DNA of 64,000 nucleotides from Jeongeupia chitinilytica (GCF_014652315.1 NZ_BMYO01000004.1:62001-126000), one strand, 5' to 3'; shown: positions 11,788 through 22,628, counted from the stretch's first letter. Program-made: numbers and translations. Notes: generated by a model from the sequence alone, not told the origin.

Positions 11788-12714
11788 CTACTTGCTTTTG
11801 CCCATGGCCGGCGAGTCGGCCGCCTGCCGTTCGCGCGTCAGCTGTGCACGGCACAGCGTCAGGAAGCGCCCGGCGCCCTGCGTCAGCACCTTGTCGCGTG
11901 CACGGATCAGGTAAAAGCAGCGTGTCAGGTCCAGATCCGGCGTCGCCAGCGCGACCAGCTCGCCGCGCACCAGCTCGGTCGCCACGGTCCGCCGCGACAG
12001 GCAGGCCAGCCCCAGCCCGGCGCGCACCGCGCCCTTGACCGCTTCGCTGGTCCCCAGCTCGAGCGCGACCTTCGGGCTGCCGACCAGCGGCGCCAGCGCC
12101 GACTCGAGCACCTCGCGCGTGCCCGAGCCCTGTTCGCGCAGCACCCATTGCGCATCCGCCAGCATCGCCGGCGTCACCGTCGCCCCGGCCCACGGATGGG
12201 CCGGCGGCGCGACCACGACCAGTTCGTCGGCCAGCCACGGTTCAGCGTTCACCCGCGCATCGTGGGCGATGCCTTCGATCAGGCCGAGGTCGGCGCGGTA
12301 CTCGGCGACGGCGGCAATCGCCTCCTGCGTGTTGCCGATCGCGATCTCGGCGCGGCTTTCCGGGTCTTCGAGCATCAGCAGCCCCAGCAGCTCGGGCAGC
12401 ACCCGGTTGCCGATGGTCGAGCTGGCCGCGAGCCGCAGCCGCGCCGGCGCATCGCCGCGAAAACGCGCCTCGATTTCGCGCGCCTGCGCCAGCAGGGCCT
12501 CGGCCTGCGGCAACAGCCAGCGGCCGTGCTCGTTCAGCTGCACCCGCCGGCCGATGCGGTCGAACACCGTGACGCCGAGCCGGCGCTCGAGTTCGGCCAG
12601 CGCACCGCTGGCCGCCGACTGCGACAAACCCAGCCCGGCACCGGCGGCGGTAATGCCGCCCAGCTGCGCCGTGGTCACGAACACTTCAAGCTCGCGCAAG
12701 GTCAACCGGATCAT
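11788..12714 (-). CDS. LysR-family transcriptional regulator, YeiE-like
   Basis: LysR-type regulator of 308 aa with an N-terminal winged helix-turn-helix (residues 1-60, [19 protein letters not shown]) and a C-terminal periplasmic-binding-like effector domain. It is divergent from a YeiH-family transporter gene, the same arrangement as yeiE/yeiH in E. coli, where YeiE is linked to sulfite handling; the equivalence here is inference. The ATG at 12714 has a G-rich Shine-Dalgarno 6 nt upstream; a TTG at 12726 is an alternative. The binding site is expected in the AT-rich 12840-12940 stretch of the shared intergenic region. Confidence 0.88.
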   Translation of the reverse strand: MIRLTLRELEVFVTTAQLGGITAAGAGLGLSQSAASGALAELERRLGVTVFDRIGRRVQLNEHGRWLLPQAEALLAQAREIEARFRGDAPARLRLAASSTIGNRVLPELLGLLMLEDPESRAEIAIGNTQEAIAAVAEYRADLGLIEGIAHDARVNAEPWLADELVVVAPPAHPWAGATVTPAMLADAQWVLREQGSGTREVLESALAPLVGSPKVALELGTSEAVKGAVRAGLGLACLSRRTVATELVRGELVALATPDLDLTRCFYLIRARDKVLTQGAGRFLTLCRAQLTRERQAADSPAMGKSK

Positions 12715-12968
12715 TTCGCCCCCCAATTTTCGACTCGACCTCCGGTAAAAACACCGGAATCGCTACTGCGGTGGTACCGGCCACCGCCGCCACCATCGCG
12801 GCAAGCCGCGCCACGACTGGCTTTGCGACATCCAAGCCCAACCAATCTGTTTTACCGATTAAATATCACCAGATAACCGTTTTTACACATATAACCATAA
12901 AGAACATAGTTAGCTCCATCTGCAATAACAACCGTCAGCAAGAAAGCTTTCGGCCAAGGATGGCAGCA

Positions 12969-13964
12969 ATGAACTTCATACGTACGCATCGTCACGGTCT
13001 TGCGCTGGCACTGGCGCTGGCCACTGTCGCCGCCCTGCTCGGCGAGGCCTTTCCGCTGGTCGGCGGCCCGGTCATCGGCATCGTGCTCGGCCTCGCGGTC
13101 AACAACCTCTGGCATCCGGGCGAGCGCTTCCGCCCCGGCATCGGCTTTGCCGCCAAGGACATCCTGCAGTGGTCGATCATCGCCCTCGGCATCGGCCTCA
13201 ACTTCACCCAGGTGGCCGAAACCGGGATGCAGTCGCTCGAAGTGACGCTGGTCACCGTCGCCACCGCCTTCGTTTCGGCAGTCGTGCTCGGCAAGCTGCT
13301 CGGCGTGCCGGACAAGCTCAAGATCCTGATCGGCGTCGGCACCGCGATCTGCGGCGGCTCGGCGATCGCCGCGGTGACGCCGATCCTCAAGCCGGACGAC
13401 CACGAAACCGCGTTCTCGATCTCGACGATCTTCCTGTTCAACCTCGTCGCCGTGCTGCTGTTCCCGCTGCTCGGCCACGTGCTCGGCCTGTCCGACAAGG
13501 GTTTCGGCCTGTGGGCCGGCACCGCGATCAACGACACCTCGTCGGTGGTTGCCGCCGGCTACAGCTTCAGCCACCTCGCCGGCGAGTACGCGACCATCGT
13601 CAAGCTGACCCGTGCCACGCTGATCATCCCGGTCTGCCTGGCGATGGCCGCCTACATGGCGCACCGCGAGCACAAGCACGGCGCCGGCGACTTCAGCCTC
13701 AAGCGCATCTTTCCGTGGTTCATCCTCTGGTTTGTCGTTGCGTCGCTGCTGAGCACCTTCGGCCTGATCCCCGCCGTACTGGTACCGTGGGCCCACCACA
13801 TCGCGCAGTTCCTGATCGTCGTCGCACTGACCGCCATCGGCCTGTCGTCCAACCTCGGCCAGATGCGCGGCACCGGCGTCCGCCCCATCCTGCTCGGGCT
13901 GGGCGTGTGGGTCTGCGTCGCGGGCAGCAGCCTGATGGTCCAGCACCTGATGGGCCAGTTGTAA
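12969..13964 (+). CDS. YeiH/UPF0324-family membrane transporter
   Basis: Polytopic inner-membrane protein (331 aa) of the YeiH/UPF0324 family, often annotated as a putative sulfate exporter. About ten hydrophobic segments and the family's GTAICGGSAIAA motif are present. The start at 12969 is preferred over the ATG at 12960 because AAGGA (12956-12960) is 8 nt upstream. The divergent LysR gene is the obvious candidate regulator. A bidirectional terminator follows. The nearby metY gene is also a sulfur-metabolism gene, which agrees with a role in inorganic sulfur balance, but transport of a specific anion cannot be read from the sequence. Confidence 0.88.
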   Translation: MNFIRTHRHGLALALALATVAALLGEAFPLVGGPVIGIVLGLAVNNLWHPGERFRPGIGFAAKDILQWSIIALGIGLNFTQVAETGMQSLEVTLVTVATAFVSAVVLGKLLGVPDKLKILIGVGTAICGGSAIAAVTPILKPDDHETAFSISTIFLFNLVAVLLFPLLGHVLGLSDKGFGLWAGTAINDTSSVVAAGYSFSHLAGEYATIVKLTRATLIIPVCLAMAAYMAHREHKHGAGDFSLKRIFPWFILWFVVASLLSTFGLIPAVLVPWAHHIAQFLIVVALTAIGLSSNLGQMRGTGVRPILLGLGVWVCVAGSSLMVQHLMGQL

Positions 13965-13980
13965 GGCCATCCGGCAACGA

Positions 13981-14005
13981 AAAAGCGGCCCTCGGGCCGC
14001 TTTTT
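13981..14005. terminator. bidirectional terminator between yeiH-like and metY
   Basis: AAAA, a 7-bp GC stem with a 2-nt loop (or 6 bp with 4 nt), then TTTTT. It lies between the convergent stops of the YeiH-like gene and metY and can serve both. Confidence 0.88.
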
Positions 14006-14024
14006 ACTTATGAACGTACGCCGG

Positions 14025-15299
14025 TCATGCTGCAGCGGCCAGCGCCTGTTCGAGATCGTCGATGATGTCGTCGATGTGCTCGATGCCGATCGACAGCCGC
14101 ACCGTTTCTTCCGAAACCCCCGCCTTCTTCAGCTCCTCGGGCGAGAGCTGCCGGTGCGTCGTCGACGCCGGATGGCACGCCAGCGATTTGGCGTCGCCGA
14201 TATTGACCAGACGGGTCACCAGCTTCAGCGCATCCTGGAAGCGCGCACCGGCTTCGCGGCCGCCCTTGACGCCGAAGGTCAGCAGCCCCGAGGCCCGGCC
14301 GTCGAAGTACTTCTGCACCAGCGCGTGCGATTCGTGCGTCGGCAGTCCGGCGTAGTTGACCCACTCGACCGCACGGTGGCCCTGCAGGTATTCGGCGACC
14401 TTGAGCGCGTTGTCGCTGTGGCGCTCGATCCGCAACGCCAGCGTTTCCAGCCCCTGCAGGATCAGGAAGGCGTTGAACGGCGAAATCGCCGCGCCGGTAT
14501 TGCGCAGCGGCACGACGCGGGCCCGGCCGATGTAGGCCGCGTCGCCGAGTGCCTCGGTGTAGACGACGCCGTGATAGCTGACGTCGGGCTCGTTCAGCCG
14601 GCGGAAGCGTTGCTTGTGCTCGGCCCACGGGAACTTGCCCGAGTCGACGATGATGCCGCCGATGCTGTTGCCGTGGCCGCCGATGTACTTGGTCAGCGAA
14701 TGCACGACGATGTCGGCGCCGTGTTCGAACGGCCGGGTGATGTACGGCGTCGGCACGGTGTTGTCGACGATCAGCGGAATGCCGTGCGCGCGCGCGACAT
14801 CGGCAAAGGCCGCGAAGTCGACGACGTTGCCGAGCGGATTGCCGATCGACTCGACGTAGATCGCCTTGGTTTTCGCATCGATCAGCGCCGCGGCGGCCGC
14901 CGGGTCGCGGTAGTCGACGAAGCGCGTTTCGATGCCGTACTGGGGCAGCGTGTGCGCGAACAGGTTGTAGGTGCCGCCGTACAGTGTCGAGATCGAGATG
15001 ATGTTGTCGCCGGCCTCGGCGATGGTCAGGATCGAATAGGTGATCGCCGCCTGCCCCGACGCCAGCGCCAGCCCGCCGATGCCGCCCTCGAGCGCGGCGA
15101 CGCGCTTTTCGAGCACGTCGGTGGTCGGGTTCATGATCCGCGTATAGATGTTGCCGGCCACCTTGAGGTCGAACAGGTCGGCCGCATGCTGGGTATCGTC
15201 GAAGGCGTAGCTGCTCGTCTGGTAGATCGGCACTGCCACCGCCTTGGTGGTCGGATCAGGACTATAACCGGCATGAATGGCCAGGGTATCGAAGCGCAT
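14025..15299 (-). CDS. metY: O-acetylhomoserine sulfhydrylase (aminocarboxypropyltransferase)
   Basis: PLP enzyme of the Cys/Met metabolism family (424 aa), most like O-acetylhomoserine sulfhydrylases, which make homocysteine from O-acetylhomoserine and sulfide in direct-sulfurylation methionine synthesis. The PLP lysine lies in SLTKYIGGHG, and the N-terminal FDTLAIHAGY segment and the length above 420 aa favour MetY over shorter MetB/MetC/MetZ enzymes. The ATG at 15299 has GGGAG 8 nt upstream. Its promoter region holds a perfect FNR-type site. No SAM riboswitch is visible in its own leader. Confidence 0.9.
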   Translation of the reverse strand: MRFDTLAIHAGYSPDPTTKAVAVPIYQTSSYAFDDTQHAADLFDLKVAGNIYTRIMNPTTDVLEKRVAALEGGIGGLALASGQAAITYSILTIAEAGDNIISISTLYGGTYNLFAHTLPQYGIETRFVDYRDPAAAAALIDAKTKAIYVESIGNPLGNVVDFAAFADVARAHGIPLIVDNTVPTPYITRPFEHGADIVVHSLTKYIGGHGNSIGGIIVDSGKFPWAEHKQRFRRLNEPDVSYHGVVYTEALGDAAYIGRARVVPLRNTGAAISPFNAFLILQGLETLALRIERHSDNALKVAEYLQGHRAVEWVNYAGLPTHESHALVQKYFDGRASGLLTFGVKGGREAGARFQDALKLVTRLVNIGDAKSLACHPASTTHRQLSPEELKKAGVSEETVRLSIGIEHIDDIIDDLEQALAAAA

Positions 15300-15373
15300 G
15301 CAGAAAACTCCCGGAAGAACGAGGGCTGCGGCCACCATGGCCGGGCAGCATCGGGTCGAATCTAGCACCATCG

Positions 15374-15403
15374 CATATAACCGTTCATACCGATTGTTCG
15401 CAA
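15374..15403 (-). promoter_or_regulatory. possible metY promoter
   Basis: On the minus strand a TTGCGA box (15398-15403) and a TATATG box (15374-15379) are 18 nt apart, four of six matches each. Transcription would begin near 15367, about 68 nt before the metY start. The FNR-type site is centred roughly 55 bp upstream of that start point. Confidence 0.35.
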
Positions 15404-15415
15404 CTTTTATACCAC

Positions 15416-15429
15416 TTGATCCTGATCAA
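15416..15429. promoter_or_regulatory. perfect FNR/ANR-type binding site
   Basis: TTGAT-CCTG-ATCAA is a full match to the consensus TTGAT-N4-ATCAA bound by FNR-family oxygen sensors. It lies between the divergent metY and lytic-transglycosylase genes, about 120 bp and 160 bp from their start codons, so either or both could be controlled. Chance occurrence in one window is unlikely but possible. Confidence 0.6.
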
Positions 15430-15589
15430 GCTGACGAAGACAGACCCACCCTTTCACGTCGGCCGAGGCTGCAATATGACAATTCACGTCAGCCCGTCGC
15501 GGGCTTGGATTAGAATCGGACTCGCCGTGCTGCATTGCGATCGCAAGCCGCAGCAGCCCCGTTTCCGCCTTTCTGCCGGTTGAGCCACG

Positions 15590-17518
15590 ATGAAATCGCT
15601 CCTTGCCCTGATCACCCTCGGCGCCAGCCTGTGCGCCCAGGCCCAAATCGACCTGACCCAGCTGCGCGACGCCGCCCGTTCGCGCGATCTGGCCACGCTG
15701 AACCAGCTGGCGCAGAGCGCCGACGGCGAAGTCCTCGAGATGTACCCGCGTTACTACCTGCTGTCCGCACAGATCGCCACCCTGGGCGAGGACGACGTTG
15801 CCGCCTTCCTGAACCGCTACGAAGGATCGCCACTGGCCGAACGGCTGCGTGCCGACTGGCTCAAGGAGCTGGGCAAGCGGCAGGACTGGGAGTCGTACGA
15901 CATCGAGTACCCGAAGCTCGACAGCCCCAGCGTCGAACTCAAGTGCTTTGCCGCGCAATCGGCCGCGCTGCGCAACGACGTGGCCCGGCTGGCGCAGGCC
16001 AAACCGCTGTGGTTCAGCGCCAAGCCGCTGGCCGACGCCTGCAATCCGGTGTTCGATACCCTGTTCGCCCGCAACGTGCTGACGCAGGACGATGCCTGGG
16101 CGCGCATCCGCCTCGTGCTCGCGGCCAACCGCAGCGATCTCGCCCGCCAGCTCGCGGCCCGCGTCGGCTTCCCGGCCGAACTGTCGGCCAAGACGCTGGC
16201 ACGCGCGGCCAACACGCCGGACAAGGTCTTCGATGCCGCCGCCGACAGCCGCGCCGCCCGAGAAATGCAGCTGTACGCAATGCAGCGGCTGGCCCGCAAG
16301 GACGCCGATCGGGCGGCACAGCTGTTCCAGTCCGCGTCGATCGACTGGCCGGAAGCCGACCGGCGCTACGGCTGGCAGCAGCTCGGACTGATCGCCGCCA
16401 AGAACCACAACGACAATGCCAGCACCTGGTTCGGTCGCGGCGGTACGGCCGAACTCGACGAAGCCGGCCGGTTCTGGTCGGTACGCGCCGCGCTGCGCGT
16501 ACGCGACTTCAAGACCGTGCTCGCGCGCATCGATGCGATGCCGGCCGACGACCTGCAGCTGTCGGTCTGGCGCTACTGGAAGGCCGAAGCGCTCAAGGCG
16601 CTGGGCCGCGACGCCGAAGCGCAGCCGCTGCTGCTGGGGCTGACCGACGGCGACGATTTCTACAGCCTGCTGGCGCGCGAGGAAATCGGCCCGGTCGCCA
16701 GCGAAGCACCGCAGCACAAGCGGGCCGACGCCGGCGAAGTCCGCGCCGTCGAAGCGCAGCCGGGCATCCGCCGGGCGCTGGCGCTGTACGCGCAGAACTG
16801 GCGCGTCGAGGGCGCACGCGAGTGGTCGTGGGCGCTCAAGGGCATGAACGACAGCCAGATGCTCGCCGCCGCGACGCTGGCCGACAGCCGCGGCCTGTAC
16901 GACCGCTCGATCGACACGGCCGAGCGCCTGAAACCGCTGTCGGACCCGACGCTGCGCTATCCCTACCCGTGGCGCAACGTCGTCACCCGCGCCGCGCAGG
17001 AACAGGGGCTCGATCCGGCCTGGGTCTACGGCCTGATCCGCCAGGAAAGCCGCTTCGTTCCCGACATCCGCTCGAGCGCCGGCGCCGCCGGGCTGATGCA
17101 ATTGATGCCGGCCACCGCCAAGTGGGTCGCCGGCAAGATGGGCCGCAAGCGCTTCGACCTGTCCGAGGTCACCGACATCCCGACCAACGTCAGCATGGGT
17201 ACCTTCTACCTGCGCTACCTGCTCGACCGGCTCGACGACCACCCGGTGCTGGTCACCGCCGGCTACAACGCCGGGCCGGGCCGGGCGCGCAACTGGCAGA
17301 ACGACGGTGCGCTCGATGCCGCGATCTATATTGAAACGATTCCGTTCGACGAGACGCGCAACTACGTGAAGAAGGTGCTCGCCAATGCGCAGCACTACGG
17401 CGCCGGCTTCGGCACCAGCACGACGTTGCACCAGCGCCTCGCCGCGATTCCCGGCAAGCTCGTGACGCCACCGCAGGACAGTTCGCTCGGCGGCGCCGAC
17501 GGGGGCGACAGCAACTGA
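15590..17518 (+). CDS. soluble lytic murein transglycosylase, Slt-type
   Basis: Periplasmic lytic transglycosylase (642 aa) that cleaves peptidoglycan between MurNAc and GlcNAc. A signal peptide (about 1-19, ending AQA) precedes a long alpha-helical superhelical region and a C-terminal SLT domain. The catalytic Glu is at residue 486 in IRQESRF, followed by GAAGLMQLMPATA and the NAGPGRARNW segment, all typical of Slt70-like enzymes. It begins a rightward series of genes; the next start codon is 13 nt after its stop. Confidence 0.92.
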   Translation: MKSLLALITLGASLCAQAQIDLTQLRDAARSRDLATLNQLAQSADGEVLEMYPRYYLLSAQIATLGEDDVAAFLNRYEGSPLAERLRADWLKELGKRQDWESYDIEYPKLDSPSVELKCFAAQSAALRNDVARLAQAKPLWFSAKPLADACNPVFDTLFARNVLTQDDAWARIRLVLAANRSDLARQLAARVGFPAELSAKTLARAANTPDKVFDAAADSRAAREMQLYAMQRLARKDADRAAQLFQSASIDWPEADRRYGWQQLGLIAAKNHNDNASTWFGRGGTAELDEAGRFWSVRAALRVRDFKTVLARIDAMPADDLQLSVWRYWKAEALKALGRDAEAQPLLLGLTDGDDFYSLLAREEIGPVASEAPQHKRADAGEVRAVEAQPGIRRALALYAQNWRVEGAREWSWALKGMNDSQMLAAATLADSRGLYDRSIDTAERLKPLSDPTLRYPYPWRNVVTRAAQEQGLDPAWVYGLIRQESRFVPDIRSSAGAAGLMQLMPATAKWVAGKMGRKRFDLSEVTDIPTNVSMGTFYLRYLLDRLDDHPVLVTAGYNAGPGRARNWQNDGALDAAIYIETIPFDETRNYVKKVLANAQHYGAGFGTSTTLHQRLAAIPGKLVTPPQDSSLGGADGGDSN

Positions 17519-17531
17519 CGCGAGGCGCAGC

Positions 17532-18467
17532 ATGCGGATCCTGATCATCGGCGGCACCGGCTTCATCGGCAGCAGCATCGCGGCGCGTCTGGCCGCGGCG
17601 GGCCACACCCAGACCGTGGTGACGCGACACCGCGAGCAGCACGCAAGCCTGCTGGTGCTGCCGTTGCTGGCGCTGGTCGAAGCCGACGTCCACGATCCGG
17701 CGGCACTCGCCGGGCTGGTGAGCGAGCACGACGCGGTGATCAATCTGGTCGGCATCCTGCACGGCGATGCCGCACGTTTCGAACACACCCACGTTGCGCT
17801 GACCGAAAAGATCGTCGCCGCCTGCGAGGCGGCCGGTGTCCGGCGCTACCTGCACATGAGCGCACTCGGTGCCGGCGTCGACGCACCGTCGCTGTACCAG
17901 CGCAGCAAGGGCCGTGCCGAAGCCGGCGTTGCGGCCAGCGGGCTCGACTGGACGATCTTCCGGCCCTCGGTCGTCTTCGGCCGTGACGACCGCTTCCTCA
18001 ACCTGTTCGCCCGCCTGCAGCAGCATCTGCCCCTGCTGCCGCTGGCCGGTGCCGGCGTGCGTTTCCAGCCGGTCTGGGTCGAGGACGTCAGCCGCGCCTT
18101 CGCCGTCGCGCTCGAACGCAACGACCTGATCCGTCAGCGGCTCGACCTCGTCGGTCCGCGCATCTATACGCTGGCCGAGCTTGTCCGGCTGGCCGGCCGG
18201 TGGTCGCAGCATCCGCGCCCGGTGCTGCCGTTGCCCGACGCGATCGCCCGGGTCGAGGCCACGCTGATGGCGCTGCTGCCCGACCCGCCGTTGACGCACG
18301 ACAATCTTGATTCGATGAAAATCGACAACGTGGCTGCCGGCGGTTTCCCCGCCGTGCTAGGCTGGGCGCCACAGGCGCTGGAAAGCGTCGCACCGGGCTA
18401 TCTGGCCCCACCGTCGCCGGCCGCACCGCACCGCGGTCCGACCGGCCGTTCCTCCCCTTCCCCGTAG
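17532..18467 (+). CDS. NDUFA9-like atypical SDR, NAD(P)-binding protein
   Basis: Atypical short-chain dehydrogenase-like protein (311 aa) of the complex-I NDUFA9-like group. A Rossmann glycine motif (GGTGFIGSS) is at residues 8-16. The usual YxxxK pair is replaced by a YQRSKGRAE-type segment. Such proteins bind NAD(P)H and are linked to quinone metabolism or complex I assembly in other organisms; no substrate can be assigned. GAGG stands before the ATG, and the gene is closely spaced after the slt-like gene, suggesting co-transcription. Confidence 0.8.
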   Translation: MRILIIGGTGFIGSSIAARLAAAGHTQTVVTRHREQHASLLVLPLLALVEADVHDPAALAGLVSEHDAVINLVGILHGDAARFEHTHVALTEKIVAACEAAGVRRYLHMSALGAGVDAPSLYQRSKGRAEAGVAASGLDWTIFRPSVVFGRDDRFLNLFARLQQHLPLLPLAGAGVRFQPVWVEDVSRAFAVALERNDLIRQRLDLVGPRIYTLAELVRLAGRWSQHPRPVLPLPDAIARVEATLMALLPDPPLTHDNLDSMKIDNVAAGGFPAVLGWAPQALESVAPGYLAPPSPAAPHRGPTGRSSPSP

Positions 18468-18492
18468 AATCCCTGATTGTAGGAGACATGCA

Positions 18493-18744
18493 ATGACTGC
18501 CATTCTGATCGGCAACCTGCCGCCCGAAACCAGCGCCGACGACGTGCGTACGCTCTTCACCGACCTGGGCATGACGGCCGACGTCGCTGACGTGACGATC
18601 GCCGAAGGTCTGGGCGAAAAGCTCGCGGCATCGGTCACGATCGACTGCAGCACCGCCGCCGCCGAAGTACTGGTGCAGCGCCTGAACGGGCATTTCTGGA
18701 ACGGCCGCGAGCTCGCCGCCAGCTACAACCCTTTCGGCCAGTAG
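18493..18744 (+). CDS. small RRM-type RNA-binding protein
   Basis: An 83-residue protein that is essentially one RNA recognition motif: RNP2-like ILIGNLP near the start, and a degenerate RNP1 region in the middle (KLAASVTIDC), where aromatic residues are lacking. A strong TAGGAG Shine-Dalgarno is 6-7 nt before the ATG. Bacterial single-RRM proteins of this kind are often cold- or stress-linked, but nothing here shows that. The lack of RNP1 aromatics means RNA binding should not be taken for granted. Confidence 0.75.
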   Translation: MTAILIGNLPPETSADDVRTLFTDLGMTADVADVTIAEGLGEKLAASVTIDCSTAAAEVLVQRLNGHFWNGRELAASYNPFGQ

Positions 18745-18792
18745 GCCCCTGCCGGTCGCGCCGGCCCCGATGGATCAGACCTGGAAAAGACG

Positions 18793-19788
18793 ATGCGGAT
18801 CGCGGTATTCGACAGCAAACGCTATGACGAGACGTCGCTCAATGCGGCCAACGCACGCTACGGCCACGAACTGGTGTACTTCGGCGACCGGCTCAACCGC
18901 AATACCGTTCCGCTCGCCGCCGGTTTCGACGCGGTCTGCCCCTTCGTCAACGACACGCTCGATGCATCGACGCTGAACGCGCTGGCCCTGCTCGGCGTCA
19001 AGCACGTCGCCTTGCGCTGCGCCGGTTTCAACGGCGTCGACCTCGCCGCGGCGAAGCAGCTCGGCATCACCGTGACCCGCGTGCCGGCGTACTCGCCCGA
19101 GGCGGTGGCCGAGCACCTGTTCGCGCTGCTGCTGACGCTGGTGCGCAAGACGCACCGCGCCTACACCCGCGTACGCGACGGCAACTTCTCGCTCGAAGGG
19201 CTCGAAGGCTTCAACCTGAACGGCCGTACTTTCGGCGTCATCGGTGCCGGCAAGATCGGTCAGGCCGCGATGCGGATTGCCAACGGCTTCGGCATGCGCG
19301 TGCTGGCGTTCGACCGCTCGCCCGACACCAAGCACGCCGGCGAGCTCGGCTGCACCTTCGTACCGCTCGACGAACTGCTGCGCGAAGCGGACGTGGTCTC
19401 GCTGCACGTGCCGCTGTTCCCGGAAACCCGTCACCTGATCAACGCCGGCTCGCTGTCGACGATGAAACGCGGCGCGGTCATCATCAATACCAGCCGCGGC
19501 GGCCTGATCGACAGCGCGGCACTGGTCAATGCCCTCAAGAGCGGCCAGATCGGCGGGGTCGGTCTCGACGTCTACGAGTACGAGGAAGGCGTGTTCTTCG
19601 AGGACCTGTCGGGTACGGCCCTGCAGGACGACACGCTGGCGCGGCTGATGACGTTCCCGAACGTCGTGATCACCTCGCATCAGGGTTATCTGACCCATGA
19701 GGCGCTGACCAACATCGCCGACACCGTGTTCGACAACCTCGACGCCTTTGCCAAGGGCCTCCCGCTCGCCAACGCGGTCAGCGCCTGA
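18793..19788 (+). CDS. ldhA: D-lactate dehydrogenase (2-hydroxyacid dehydrogenase family)
   Basis: NAD-dependent D-2-hydroxyacid dehydrogenase (331 aa), closest by eye to fermentative D-lactate dehydrogenases, reducing pyruvate to D-lactate. The nucleotide-binding motif GVIGAGKIGQ is present and the catalytic Arg (NTSRGG), Glu (YEYEEG) and His (TSHQGY) are intact. MRIAVFDSKRYD matches the LdhA N-terminus. The downstream histidine kinase gene begins directly after its stop, so the dehydrogenase and the two-component system are probably one transcript. Confidence 0.9.
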   Translation: MRIAVFDSKRYDETSLNAANARYGHELVYFGDRLNRNTVPLAAGFDAVCPFVNDTLDASTLNALALLGVKHVALRCAGFNGVDLAAAKQLGITVTRVPAYSPEAVAEHLFALLLTLVRKTHRAYTRVRDGNFSLEGLEGFNLNGRTFGVIGAGKIGQAAMRIANGFGMRVLAFDRSPDTKHAGELGCTFVPLDELLREADVVSLHVPLFPETRHLINAGSLSTMKRGAVIINTSRGGLIDSAALVNALKSGQIGGVGLDVYEYEEGVFFEDLSGTALQDDTLARLMTFPNVVITSHQGYLTHEALTNIADTVFDNLDAFAKGLPLANAVSA

Positions 19789-19789
19789 C

Positions 19790-22007
19790 GTGCGTCTCGT
19801 GCATGCCCCGGCCCGCTGGCTGCAACCGCTGCCCGGGCTGATTGCCGCACTGTTCGCGCTGCTGTTCGCCGGTTTCCTGCTGGTCACCCGCGGCGAGACC
19901 GAGCAGCTGCGCACCGCCCAGCTCGAACAGGACATGCTGTGGCAGAAGCAGGCGATCGAACAGCAGGCCGAAGCCAATCGCGAAGCACTGCTCGCCCTCG
20001 CCGCCACGTTGCCCGGCCAGGACTATACCGCCCCGCCGTTCCAGGCCCGGGTACTGACGCTGATCCAGACCAATCCGGAGATCGTCGGACTGGCGATCCA
20101 CAACGGCGGCGCCCGCGCCCGCTGGACTGCGCCGCAGGCGCGCCACACCCAGCCGTTCAGCGGCAGCACCGGCTGGGGCGCGCTGCAGGTCGTCGACGGC
20201 CAGCCGCTGGTCACCTACACGACGGTCACGCCGGATCACGGCAACTACATCGTCGCAACGATCGCGCTCGACGTGCTGCTGCAGCACCAGGTGCCGTGGT
20301 GGCTGGGCCAGCGCTACCAGGTCTCGCTGCTCGGCCCGGACCACGCCGTGCTGGCGTCGAAGTACCAGCGCCAGTTCGATCCGGCCGACAAGGCGTACAC
20401 GATCCGTCTCGACCGACCGCCGCTGGGGCTGACGCTGGCCGCACGTGCCTACAACACGCCGCGCACGCTGCTCGCCGACCTGCTGCCCTGGCTGCTGTTC
20501 ATTCTCGCCGGCGCCATGCTGGCGTCGACCTGGGCCTTGCGCCGGCACATCCGCAAGCGCGAGCACACCGAAGCCCAGCTGCGCAGCGAAACCGCGCTGC
20601 GGCTGGCCATGGAAAACTCGCTGGTCACCGGCCTGCGCGCCACCGACCTCGAAGGCCGGATCCTGCACGTCAACCGCGGCTACTGCGAAATGACCGGCTA
20701 CAGTGCCGACGAGCTGACCGGCCTGCTGCCACCGTTCCCGTACTGGCCACCGGAAGAGATCGAACGGTGCATGGCGGCGTCCGATGCCATCCTCGCCGGC
20801 CAGCTCGACCCGAACGGCTTCTCGGTGCGCTTCATGCACCGCGACGGCGAGCGCTTCGACGTCCGCCTCTATGCATCCAGGCTGATCGATGGTGACGGCA
20901 AGCACATCGGCTGGATGAACGCGATGTACGACATCACCGAGCTGCGGCGCGAACGCAAGGCCCTGCAGGCGTCGCACGAGCGTTTCGTCACCGTGCTCAA
21001 CGGGCTCGACGCCGCCGTGGCCGTGTCCGACACCGACACCGGCGAGTTGCTGATGTCCAACCTACAGTTCGACCGCGCTTTCGGCCTGCCCGACTGGCGC
21101 GGCCGCTGCTGCATTGTGCCCTTCGTCAAGCGGCGCAACGAGCCGCCGGTCGACGCGGAGTGGTACGACATCTTCAGCAAGCGCTGGTACCAGATCAAGA
21201 GCCGCCAGAGCGTCTGGGTCGACGGCTCGGCGGTCTGGCTCGAAATCGCCACCGACATCACCGCACTGAAGACCGCCGCCGAGCGCGAGCGGCGCCAGAA
21301 CGAGACGCTGCAGCAGACCGCGCGGCTGATCAGCATGGGCGAAATGGCATCCAGCCTCGCGCACGAGCTGAACCAGCCGCTCGGCGCCATCGCCAGCTAT
21401 GCCTCGGGCTGCCGCAACATCCTCGGCAGCCCCGACCCGAACCTCAAGCAGCTGGCGCAGGCGCTCGACAAGATGGCCGAACAGGCCAAGCGCGCCGGCC
21501 AGATCATCCGCGGCATCCGCGAGTTCGTGCAGCGCCGCGCGCCGTCGCGCAAGCGCTGCGAGATCGGCACCCTGCTCGACACCGTACTCGGCCTGCTGGG
21601 CCACGAGATCGTCCGCCGCGATGCCGACGTCTCGCTGCAGCAGTCGACCGATCTGCCGTCGCTGTACGCCGACCCGGTGATGCTCGAGCAAGTGATCTTT
21701 AATTTGATCAAGAACGCACTCGAAGCGATGGACGCGACGCCGCCGGCACGACGGGCACTGGCAATCTCGCTGACGCGCGATGGCGACTACCTGCGCGTGA
21801 CGATCGCCGACCGCGGCCCGGGCCTGTCGCCCGAGCAGCTCGAACAGCTTTTCAAACCGTTCTTTACGACCAAGGACACCGGCATGGGCATGGGGCTGAA
21901 CATCTGCCGCTCCATCATCGAGCACCACCAGGGCCGGATGTGGGTCGAAGCCAATCCCGGCGGCGGCAGCCGCTTCATCTTTACCGTACCGTTCAGCGAG
22001 GAACCCG

Positions 22008-22024
<17 letters not shown>
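19790..22024 (+). CDS. membrane-bound PAS-containing sensor histidine kinase
   Basis: Sensor kinase of about 744 aa. A transmembrane segment near residues 10-32 and another near 228-250 enclose a periplasmic sensory region of about 190 residues that I do not recognise. Two PAS-like regions follow, then a HisKA domain with the phospho-acceptor His525 (SLAHELNQPLG) and an HATPase domain with intact N, G1 and G2 boxes (NLIKNALEAM, ADRGPGLS, GMGMGLNI). GTG at 19790 is preferred because it starts 2 nt after the ldhA stop; ATG at 19748 would overlap ldhA by 41 nt. It pairs with the FixJ-type regulator that overlaps its 3' end. The signal is unknown. Confidence 0.87.

Positions 22025-22628
<604 letters not shown>

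Noticed and set aside
15300..15373. SAM riboswitch in the metY leader
   Set aside because: The minus-strand leader has no AAAT-N3-GCTAAA, no SAM-I-like multi-helix junction and no terminator.
15407..17788. 793-codon open frame antisense to the lytic transglycosylase gene
   Set aside because: Spans two real + strand genes and carries no motif; the + strand product has an intact SLT domain.
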